The notes below the pieces were generated by a model. It did not search any database and was not told where the DNA came from. It saw only the letters and a program-made list of their open reading frames with translations. Made by a program: the position numbers and the translations under genes. This document shows, piece after piece, positions 22,101 through 32,100 of a stretch of DNA of 64,000 bases. The stretch comes from Sparassis latifolia (taxonomy: Eukaryota > Basidiomycota > Agaricomycetes > Polyporales > Sparassidaceae): the NCBI GenBank assembly GCA_018466975.1, contig CM031557.1:62001-126000 (forward strand), read 5' to 3'. Every line of letters starts with the position of its first letter. Position 1 is the stretch's first letter.

Positions 22101-24344
22101 TCGCATGCAGCAAAATCTCCCATCACGCAACTGATCCACAATATGATGGCATTAATATCAGCAAGACACGCACTGTCATTGAAGTCGAGGAGGTTCTTGT
22201 CCCTGGTGCTGTCATTGGAACTCACTGAAAGTGTCCACTTTCTGACTTTGGATCTCCACCATTCAACCTTGTTTGCCTTCAGTCCCATCTTCGTGCCTGG
22301 CAACCTCTTCCATCACAGAGCGCTATTCACCAGCCTGAGCTAGGGTCAGCTCTCGGAAACTCTCCCACCAGGAATTCTGAGAACATTCCATCTATAGCGC
22401 CACCATGTGATCCAACTTCTGTTGACTGTAGTGGCCTCTCCGATGCTGGCGAGGAGTTTGGGATTGGTGAAATTATGCTTGACCATGGTGATGTTGAGAC
22501 TTCTCAAGCCTCACATTATCCCTGTGATGTACAAAACCTCCAGGATATTGAGAAGGACAAAGAAAGTGAAGCCACTGGAAAAGCACTCATTCATGACAAG
22601 CCCACTCTATGGGATACACCAATTCGCAGTCGTGTCCTAAAGGATGCCTTTCATGTTTTTAATATGCTTTACATCTCCAAGGCCCATGGACTCCGTGTTG
22701 CTTTTGCTCGTGCACTGCGAGATGCAATATTCATCCCTGATAAAGATGACAAGAAACAGATTTCTCGTTACCTTGCATCTCTGAACCCAGCACGAACTTG
22801 GGATGACATGTTGCGGACATCTGCCAAATGGCTCTGGAAGCGATGCAAGTGACTTATTCCTCCTCCGGAGATACTCTACTTCCATGTCGCACAGGTGTTT
22901 CAGACTTATGGCCCTCTGAAAGATGCAAAGACGGGCTTGCCACTCTTTAATACAGCTGCTTGGCATACAGCCAAGAATATTCTCTCTCTGATCCAGATGG
23001 GCTATCTCTCTGACCCACCAGGGATTGGTCTTTACTATGTCATTAGATTTGACAGCAGGGCAGGTCACCTACCAATGTACCGTTGTGTCCGTGGGACCAA
23101 TTGGACCAAAGGAGGTGTTCACAAGCACTTGCGCTCACGACTTCCAGTGTCAGGTGTCTCTCCGCGGCATATGCTTGCCTGTTTGCTTGAATTTATTCTT
23201 CGACACAATCTGTTGGTGCGTCTGACCACCTACATATGTCTATAAATTGTATTATTGAACTTACAATTCTACATTAGGTCGAAACATACAATGCAACAGG
23301 ACATCAATATTGAGGTCACTATGACATCTGGCTAACAAACCAACTGCAAGAAATGGTGATTGCAACAGCTGACATTGTTCCTGGAGCACAACTTCTAGCA
23401 GGCTGGGTGAACGGAAACTTATACATGCAAAGCACCGAGGTTTTTGGCATCCTGCCTATTCCCGATGATGTCAGAACAAACAGTGGCATGCAGGAGTACC
23501 AGCCTTCACTCGATCGGAAGCAAGAGCACGCATTCCTTGCGCTCAAGCAAGGAACCCACAAAGCTGTGCTACCAGTGCATTCCGTGGCAGAGTATCAGTT
23601 GTTTAGCAAGCTGATGCGCGAAGATCCCATCTTCAACCGTCCTGACACTGAACCCAGTTGGGCTCAAGCCGTCAAGATCTGGAATCGAATTGCAGAGTCA
23701 GAGAAAGAAATTTCATATAAGGTACGTGATTTGTCATTGCATGCATCATGATCTGAGCAAACCGTCATTTTTCACAGCTTATTGAACACTTGAAAGTCTA
23801 CTACACAACCTGGAAGTCCAACATGAATGTTAAATATACCCTTGCACAGACAAAAGAACATCGCATGGCACTCGATAATACTCTCCGAGATCCCCTTCGA
23901 TCACAGCATGCTCCACCTGCTCCCGAGCGCAGTCAACGGTTCCATGACATTGTCTCTGGGCTTCAGTCATTGCAAGAGACTGGTTCAGATAGTGCAATCT
24001 CAACCATGCCCTCGGATCATAGCCTTGTTGTACTTGACACCAGAGTTCAAATACCTCCTGTATCTTCAGAAATGCCGCTTGGACTGCAGAACACGATTAT
24101 GGCGCCCGCCAATCAGATGTATGCACTGGCACACAAGCGTGCAGTTGATGCAACTGCAGTTGAGCCACCAACAAAGAAACCATGACAAAGTAGGTCTTGC
24201 ATGAAGTGCGGTGATACGGAGACATGCAATGGGCGGCAGACTTCAAAACGATGTCCAAACCCATGTCGAGACTGCCAAAAGATGGATTGTCGGGGACGGA
24301 ACAGTAAGAGACCACACAAGCCGTGCTGGAGTGGATGGGACTAG
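19102..24344 (+). pseudogene. Transposase-like protein fused to a WRN/RNase D-type 3'-5' exonuclease, with AT-hooks and zinc ribbons
   Basis: Reading from ATG 19102 through five short introns gives: an acidic N-terminus; three AT-hooks (KCGRPRKLD, KLGRPKESG, PPGRPRKHP); an acidic linker; a zinc-ribbon domain (CPRC..CRSC, PRRVVDLDEPFWIIGYRYRC; from memory like DUF6729); a possible RNase H-fold core (GEICTIDHSHK, then LLTVTNEKGEIRV and LFYTDNMSDK); a full DEDDy exonuclease (VGFDAEWNVD, VIQIAF, GRLVDVDLHHL, NYAALDAFASLRIYEEL); a C-terminal region (EFILRHNLLV, DIWLTNQLQE); and a Cys-rich tail (SCMKCG, RCPNPCRDC, CRGRNSKRP). Six in-frame stops (20322, 20670, 22226, 22850, 23311, 24183) make it a pseudogene. 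Transposase function is inferred from the TIR context and the D...D core. Confidence 0.75.
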
Positions 24345-25375
24345 CATTCTCAGCCGCTACTAACACAATTGTTTCATATATAACAAGTATAGTACTCTAA
24401 TGTCTACAAGAAGCTTTGAAGCTCAATGCAACAACATGCTGGTGGGCGCGAGAAGCGCAGGTGGCACTGGGTGCGTGGGCATGTGCGCGACCGCGGACAG
24501 GATTGGGACGACCACGAGCGAGGGCACGGCTGCTGGGACACCATGGCAGCAGAGGTGGAGGACATGTAGGAAGAGCCAGAATCGGTGTATGCAATCTCTG
24601 AGTGCGCCGTCAGTAATCGATCGGGGAAGTGGACAATGATAAAATACTCACAAATATCGGTGAACATGGATTCGGGTAAGGGTCTCTTATCTGACAGTTC
24701 AAAGTTGTTACCCAGTACATGGGGCAAGAGAGGGGATTTCTTTCCTTGTGCGAGTACTCAACGATTAGCTTTAAACGTCATAACCAGTAGAAAGATCGTA
24801 CCTTAGCACTATCGCGAGATCGGGTCGCGGTCCACCTGTCGTTGCATGTGCGAGCACCAGGACGAGTTGCGGCACACGACATACAGAATATGACAGCAAG
24901 CATGCTGCTGCAAAAGTGCACCGCCTCACGGATGACAATGCTGCGGAGTGCAGCGCTGTGCAAATGCACACTGCGAGTGTCCACACCTCGGTTCTGTGTG
25001 GAAGTCTGCATGCATGGCATTGGCGTATGGCAGGCATGCATAGAAGAGAGGGGGGAATGCTCACCGTGATGACGTGCGGAGGTGCAGTGAGAGCGGGCAG
25101 CAGAATGCAAATGACAACTGGGGCATCCGGGTCCATTGGGAGTCGCACTGTAACTGAGTCATTGATGTCAGTCTCCAATCTATGACTGCATTGACATACC
25201 TGGCCATATCACTGCATACCCAGTACCAAGTAGCATGGGCCACCTCGATGAGCAACAGAGCTATTGGCTCGTTGACGCCGTCGCTATCTTCAGTGCGCTT
25301 ACGCTCGATTTTCTTTTACATTATTATTTTATTATTATATTTTCAGGCACTTCTATCGGTATCAAGCCGAAACCT
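24345..25375. other. 3' non-coding part of the transposon
   Basis: About 1 kb between the transposase stop and the right TIR. Open frames on both strands here are rich in Cys, His and Ala with no family pattern, and I take them as chance. No nested element was recognised. Confidence 0.45.
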
Positions 25376-25393
25376 CTACTCTGAACTACCCTA
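25376..25393 (-). repeat. Right terminal inverted repeat
   Basis: An exact 18-bp complement of the left end at 16008. Unlike the copy at 18477, the inward sequence diverges after about 8 more bases. The outside sequence attatgtcac does not match the left flank. Confidence 0.8.
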
Positions 25394-25932
25394 ATTATGT
25401 CACATGTTTAAAGACTGTTCGATTGAACAAAAATGCTGCCCTCTACGCTACAAGGGGGCCTTTTATACTACAGCTATCGAAGCTGTACGAACGTCAGAGA
25501 ACATGGCCCAATAGTGAGGAAACAACTTAATTAGGGGAAAAGTCTGAAAAGTTACATGGAAAAGTAACTTTATACGCACTCAAGTAAAATGGGGCACCTT
25601 TTGGTGAGGGGATCGGAAAGGAAGTCAAAGTAAGTATCGAGTTGGCGGAGTCCGCCACAGTGGTGTCCACCGTGTCTTCCCTCTCCTCTCCTACAAATAT
25701 AAGGCTGTAGCGCCGTGCAAGCACGGCAGGACCCGCTACCTGTAAGGTGAAGGAGAGGTGAAGATATACATTCAGCGCATTAGAGCGCGAGGAGATATAA
25801 GTACATTAGGTACGAGCAATACGGTAAAGGCGGCAGAATTACTGTCGTATGTACGAGTATAATACAAAGCAATACGGTAAAGCTGGGTGAAAATTTAAGT
25901 ACAGTAGGAGAGTGAGATGGTTACGTTGTGAA
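25394..25932. other. Intergenic, nothing recognised
   Basis: Flanking DNA between the transposon right end and the 3' end of the minus-strand hypothetical gene. No gene, repeat or RNA was seen. Confidence 0.35.
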
Positions 25933-27310
25933 TCAATCGGTTTTGGCCTTCACTTTTCCTTTCGTTACATCGGCCTTGGCTTTTTTGGGTGGAGAGGCGT
26001 TGAACTCGGTGAATGCCGTGAGAGGGTTGGAAGAGTGGGCGGACACGCGGACGATAGGACTGAGTGTGGGCCGTGGAATGACGCAGAATTCGTCGGATTC
26101 GGAGAGGACACGAAGGTTGTGTGCTTGCACCTGGTAGGTCTAAAGTTGGGGAAGTGTATTTGTATTGTGCAATAGGGATAGAGAATGTATGCGCACCTTA
26201 CGAGTAGGAAATTTGGGATTAGTGGGAGGGTAGATCCAGCAGTGTAGCGACACATTGAGCAAGACAAGAGTGCCGCGCCGGAGTGCAGTGAACCAGTCCC
26301 ATGGCGGGATGAGCATGCCATCAATGCCACGGAAGTCGTGCTGGTGAAGACGAGCTTTCTGATGGTCAAACAGGTTGCCGCCATAGTTGGGGAGCAGATG
26401 GGGGTCATAGTTTGCTCCGATGCGGATGTCGTCACCTGCAAAGGGTAAGTATATAAGTGTGGTTGGTGTGAGTGGCAATAGAGGTACCTGTAGGTTTGGT
26501 TAGCTCCTGTTGCACGTCTTGCATTTTCTCAGCTTCGGCGTTAGCTGTTCTTTTCTTCTTGATGTGTTTGACCTTCGGTGCGGCAGTAGCGGCTGCATTG
26601 ATGGGTAAGTTGGCGCGCATCTTGCATAGATGGCATTAGTAATGAAGGAAGTAGGGGACGGCGTACTTACAGTGTACTTAGGATCAGCGATGGTGACAAC
26701 GATAAGATCGGAGGGTTTGCCAGGTTCCATGGAAGATGAACGAATCCATTCTGTAACTCTGAAGTTCTGGAAATCGGTGAAGTAGTGTATGACGGCAAGA
26801 GTAGGTGGCACTCACCTGCACCGCACTTTCCTCCTCTTTTTCATCCATCATACGAATGTCATTGAGTGTGCCAATTTGGTCGTAGTAGAATTCGGTTAAG
26901 TCTGTGGTCACCTGCGAGGGGACACAGAGAACGAGGGTGTTTCGAACCACGGTGTCGTCGGTAATTTTCTGTGAAAGTTGGTGAGCAGTGTGCGAGTGTG
27001 AGGAGAAGAAGGCAGTTACATTATCATCATATGGTCGAAAATTACCCTTGGCATAGAGATCAGTTCCCCATTCGGACACCATGACTTGACCGATGATGAG
27101 AGCGCTGAATTCACTCGGGTTGTCACCAGTAGAATAATATTCATAGTGGCCTTTGCGGTTGGTGGTGCGAGCGAAGTCAGCAGGGTAGTCCTTCGAAGCA
27201 AACATCTGGTCAAGGCTCTTGCTTAGCTGTGCCATGATTCTGTCATAGGTGCCATCCTGACGGCGAGTTTTGTAGCAAGTGGGCAGCTGGTTACCGGCGA
27301 CAGAAGCCAT
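25933..27310 (-). CDS. Hypothetical basidiomycete protein, 6 exons
   Basis: Exons (minus) are 27020-27310, 26816-26968, 26671-26766, 26488-26620, 26197-26435 and 25933-26130, giving 369 residues with clean GT-AG introns of about 50 nt. I do not recognise a domain. Visible features are a basic Lys-rich patch (KVKHIKKKRTANAEAEK), the segment NLFDHQKARLHQHDF then WDWFTALRRGTLVLLNVSLH, and a Lys-rich C-terminus (PPKKAKADVTKGKVKAKTD) that suits nuclear or DNA contact. Proteins of this look recur as multi-copy hypotheticals in polypore genomes, from memory. It lies inside a transposon-rich block but is intact, so it could be a host gene or cargo. Confidence 0.7.
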
Positions 27311-27619
27311 GATGGTGGGAGAAGAAGAACAGTGGATTAGGAGGAGAATCGAGAGAGCTGCTTGGTCATAAAGGGTCAGCTGTGAGGTGATGACATTGGT
27401 GACAACAACGATCGAAAAGGAGGGTCACGAGAGGACACAGGTGGTGTGACAGAGAGCGGGGCCGGCGAGGGACAGCAGCATGCGATCCAGTAGCAGATGG
27501 TATGCAGCACGGACAAGGGAAATTGGCGGGGAAGCTTCCTTCCAATGTACAGCAGTGGGGGGGGGCAGATATAGGGCGTGTGCCGAGTGTCACACGCGAT
27601 GTGTACTAGAACTGCGAGG

Positions 27620-28080
27620 GCACTGAAGAAGCGTGTAAATGCTCCACTCATGAGGGATTTTGCCCGATTAGATGCTAGTTAACTGGTTCGAAATGGGCGG
27701 CGAAATGGGGCTCATGCCATTCGGACCAGTCGGGATATGAATATCTTCGCCGAGATAACCGATGCGGTCGACGAGAGTGATGACTGCCACAGTGCCTGAA
27801 GAGCGTGAACTTAGCACGAAAGAATTAGAAGTGTTGTCGGATTGCTCGCACCTGTACCGAAGAACTCAACCAATGTGCCCATCTTCTCAGCCTCTTTCAC
27901 CTCCTTCATTGACACTGAATGCTCTGAAACAACCAGATTATCCGGAAGGTCCGCAATCTTTGCTTGGTCTGACGCATGCCACCGCGCGAGGGAGAGGACG
28001 GAATCATGCGTCACTCGATCGGGACGCTTGAAGACTATAAATGTGTTGGATATCTCGGTGATTAGGTGGTCGGGCCCATG
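27620..28080 (-). pseudogene. Branched-chain aminotransferase, C-terminal relic
   Basis: On the minus strand the reading RVTHDSVLSLARWHASDQ, LPDNLVVSEHSVSMKEVKEA and LVEFFGTG runs into a 56-nt intron. After it comes GTVAVITLVDRIGYLGEDIH, then IPTGPNGMSPISPP, then GKIPHEWSI. This is the end of the PLP-dependent branched-chain aminotransferase fold (class IV). The upstream two thirds, including the PLP lysine, are absent, and an in-frame TAA at 27668-27670 interrupts the tail where the family normally has Gln. It lies between a hypothetical gene and the inverted repeat next to the Helitron, so it is either a remnant of the original locus or a captured fragment. Confidence 0.75.
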
Positions 28081-28150
28081 TAGAGCTTAGGGAAGCCAAG
28101 TGGGCCGGGTGAGGAGTAATTCGTCATGGCGATTCGTAATAAATGTGCGC

Positions 28151-29187
28151 ATTTATTGTCGTTTGCAGAAGAATTGGCGGTCGCGCATTTCACGCGCGTC
28201 TTGCAGAAATATGACGCTCGATCTTCCGAGCTTCATATCTCCTCGACTGTCACTCGGACTACCTTGAACACATATATATTCTGAATCCTCTCATCGACGA
28301 CATGTGCGCCCCAGTATCAGATCCGCGGTAAGTGCTGTGGGACATGAGATCTCGAGAGGTGACCTGTATACCAACATATTGCCTGTATCTCGAAAACGAT
28401 GAAATATATTTTGATCAACACTATGCTACTGTATTCCTGACGTGTATGTGGAATGCGCCCCAGCAAAATCAGGACCGGAGTTCGATGTTGGAGCTGTGCC
28501 ATATAGACATCCTCGTTGTCGGCTAGTCTCGCACGTCTTTGGCTCCTACACTCATAGCTCACTGCTATGCTCTCTCTGATGGCCTGTACGGTATACTTCT
28601 TAACATGTTCTGCAATCTCACCATGCCGACAATCACTCAATACAAGTGTTCATGAGGCATATAGTCGGCCGGGCGCTGTCTGACTACCAGTGACATGGGA
28701 GAATGACTTGCGCAAAATCTTCTGGAGGGTGTGCATATGTCGGATTGGCAGTAGCTCAGGATGTCTGAGTGAGTGACATATTGTTGTGAATGTCTTATGT
28801 GGTGAAGAAACTCGGCCTTCTTACAAGAAGCTGTGGATTGTCTGCACAGTGCCGGTCCAATGTTGAAGTCCATTCCTGATTTTGCTGGGGCGCATTCCAC
28901 ATACATGTCAGGAATACAGCAGCATAGTGTTGATCAAAATATATTTCATCATTTTCGAGATACAGGCAATATGTTGGTATACAGGTCACCTCTCGAGATC
29001 CACAGCACTTACTGCAGATCTGATACTGGGGCGCACATGTCATCGATGAGAGGATTCAGAATATATATGTGTTCAAGGTAGTCCGAGTGACAGTCGAGGA
29101 GATATGAAGCTCGGAAGATCGAGCGTCATATTTCTGCAAGATGCGCGTGAAATGCGCGACCACCAATTCTTCTGCAAACGGCAATAA
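28151..29187. repeat. Large inverted repeat, arms of about 345 bp
   Basis: The left arm (about 28151-28501) and right arm (about 28848-29187) are complementary with scattered mismatches. The right arm complemented contains CGTTTGCAGAAGAATTGG, TATGACGCTCGATCTTCCG and GCGCCCCAGCAAAATCAGGA, as in the left arm. The spacer is about 345 bp and unrelated. The transcript would fold into a long hairpin. The right arm stops exactly where the Helitron end is proposed. There is no coding content; open frames here are mirror images of each other. Confidence 0.85.
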
Positions 29188-32100
29188 CTAGCCGGAATTG
29201 TCCACATTGTACAGCTGGATCTTTGCGGGAGGATGCGACATGTGGAGGTTCTTTGTTTAGTGGAGTGAAGTTGCAAAATACTGGTTGGTACGCATGGAAC
29301 AAAAATCATTGCTGAGTTCGGTGCCGTTTATGTGAGTACAGTTCAAGTTCTGTTGCTTTGCGCTTATGGATTCGAGTGACAGTCGCTGGAGAAGATGGAG
29401 CTGATGAATTAGGTAAAGGCTCGGCACAGGGTTCAAATTGATTATGTTTACGCTTGTGAATACGGATAGTTTCACATAAGGGAGAATTAGCAGATGAAAG
29501 AATTTGATTCTGGGTACGATCAAGGAATTCATAGTTGTCATTGCTAATTGGGTCTGACAGAGAGTGGTGATCAATAATGATTTGTGTGTCGTTATAACTG
29601 GCCAGTTGTTTTCGGGCATTGTCTTTTTCTGCATCTGTACCATGTTGTGTGAGAGTGAAAAGCTGCAAAAGCTGCAAACGATGCATTTCTAATCGAGACT
29701 CTTCAGAACGATGGCAAGTGATCTTCTCTCGTGTGAAGGGTCTAAGAATAAGTAGTCCGTCAAGGGAGGTTGCATGAGAGATCATTACATAGGGTGCTTC
29801 TGTTCCTCGACAGCTTTGGAGATCAATTATTACCTTTTTTAGTGATTGTCCTTGTGCCTTGTGAGCAGTCATTGCAAAGCCAGGCATGATGGGCAACTGT
29901 GTGCGTGTGATTCGACACTTTCGCTTAGAATGTGGGTGGGTGAATGTCAAGTCCACAGTGTCTTGTAGGATGGGAACATGATGCAGTGGTAAATGTGGTA
30001 AAGGTTCTTCAGCACTATCAGGAACCTCAACTACACAAGATACTAAGTGGCGATCACCATTACTATTGGTAGTGTAGCGAATCATACGAAGTATTCCTGC
30101 ACTTCCATTAACAATCCCGCCTTCAACATCATAATTATGTGACAGAAGTACTGGCATTCCAATGACAAGAGGTAACTTCCCCAGTCTATGTTTAGTTTGA
30201 CCTGAATGTAGATCTTCAAGCTTTGATTTTAATGCAGGATCAGTTAATATTTTACCTCCATGTCGATCAGTTGCATGATACCACATTAATTGCTGTCCAG
30301 TACGAGCTGCAAATGCAGAGGCGGCTTGTACGTTCAATGCATCTTTGATTGCATTATCATAAACTATAACAGGAGCATCACTCCATGAATCACTGAGTTG
30401 ACCAGGCTTAATTATTCTTGAATTCAGTAAGTCATAGTCTCCATTTGTGCATTTACCTTCTCGAAGACGATTCAAAAGATCAACAAATGGTTGATTTTGT
30501 GTTCCATACTGACGCATACTTTGGGATAGGAGAACAACCGTTGAGATAGATAGCCATAACAATTTGCCAAAAATAATTGCCTGTTCTATCTTTTGTCTGC
30601 GACTGTGTACCTTTCCAGTGTAAAGTTGCATAAATAAACGTGAATCTCCTACTGGGGCTAACTGAGCAAAATCACCAGCAAAAATAATGCTAATTCCACC
30701 AAAGGCAGCATTATTACCTTTTGCCTGACTTAGTGCTTCACTTATTTGAGTCATGAATTGGCAACCTACCATAGAAACTTCATCAACAAAAAGGTAATCT
30801 ACTCCTTCCCACATGGCAGTAAGATCTCTGTTTGTCTTACTTTGACTATTTGACTTTGTTCGTTGATTGAGACATAATGCACTATGTAGTGTCATACCTG
30901 AAATGTTACGTGCTGCAACTCCTGTGTATGAAGCAAGTCTGAATCGTCGTATTTGTCCTCGTTGTACAAAAAAGTCACGTAATGCATTGATTACACGAGA
31001 TTTACCTGTTCCGCCAGGACCACCAAGATACATTCTAAGTGGTTTCCAGTCAGAAGATGTATTTCGATTCATGAGAGTGTGCTGTGCAATAATTGTAAAT
31101 GCACGTGTTTGTTCAGTATTCAAGCCATACTTTGCAATGACATTATCAATATTTACTGGTTTTTCTGCTGATTCTGACTGAAGTGAATCATGAATTATAG
31201 GAATATTTGGCACATTTTCCAAGTCACTTGTTCTAAATATAGAACCATCATTTATAGATATAGTGGGTGAATTCTCAGTTACTTCAGAACTAAAGATAGA
31301 CTGTGTATTTTGAGTTTGTGATAGATTGGATTTCCAAGCCTCTTTGCGTTCATCATATGCAGTTCGCCATTCTTCTTCAAGTGTGAAAGAAGTTTCATTA
31401 TTCAAACACTGAATAAACTCTTGCTGTGAATAATCTGACACTGTTAAATTATTATTTGTATCTTGTTGTGTATAATTTACATTGCCATATATTCCAGATG
31501 TATACATATTAGAAAGACATTCTGCAATTGCAACATTTGATTGGAGATTGTGTGTTGTAGTCGATGATTCAATAATTTCAAAGTGTTGCAATATTTCATC
31601 TTGTACTGTATCACCAATGAAGTCATCAGTTGTAAAACTACCACTTATTAATTCTGAATTAATATTGTCTTTCCTATTATGTGTTTGCATACGTCTTTTC
31701 TTGAAATGATCATCACGACTATCTTGCATTCATGTGAAATTTGCATGTTGTCCATTATTTTTTGAATATGAACAGAGCAGGTCTTTAAAAATGATTGAAA
31801 TGCATGTATCCAAGTTTCACCATGCTGTCTGAGTTGACGTGCATTATACCATGGTTTAAAAAAGATTAGCATTAGTCTACAATAACGTGAATATAGTTCT
31901 TCACGATCTCGTCTTGGAAGCGCAGGACCAATAGGCACTGGTACAAATCTGTTATTTGGTCGTCGCAGTCGAAGAAATTTTTTCTCTGATTCTAAATGCT
32001 GAGAATGCAGAAAATCACGTGGTTGAGTATGTTTATTATAAGACAGTAAATCTTCAGCAGACATATCTTTAAAATGCTAAGATATATTTATATCTGAATC

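Larger units (their letters stand above)
16008..25393. mobile_element. TIR-bounded composite DNA transposon carrying a transposase-exonuclease gene
   Basis: The left terminus at 16008 reads TAGGGTAGTTCAGAGTAG. The reverse complement of the same 18 bp occurs at 25376-25393 (right end) and again at 18460-18477. Next to the termini are many TTTTCGAG/GAAAAC-type motifs. The pseudogene at 19102-24344 lies between the second and third termini. Two readings are open: one 9.4-kb element with an internal duplicated end, or a 2.47-kb derivative (16008-18477) abutting or nested in a larger element. No target-site duplication is obvious apart from a possible TA. The superfamily is not one I can name. Confidence 0.65.

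Noticed and set aside
24397..25185. Overlapping Cys/His/Ala-rich open frames on both strands
   Set aside because: The pattern is typical of chance frames in GC-rich DNA; the transposase C-terminus already ends at 24344.
28139..28158. AATAAATGTGCGCATTTATT palindrome as a Helitron end hairpin
   Set aside because: It is AT-rich, not followed by CTRR at the right distance, and lies outside the better-supported end at 29188.
28317..29043. Mirror-image open frames containing YCLYLENDEIYFDQHYA
   Set aside because: They are the same frame in the two arms of the inverted repeat, with no family signature or splice context.
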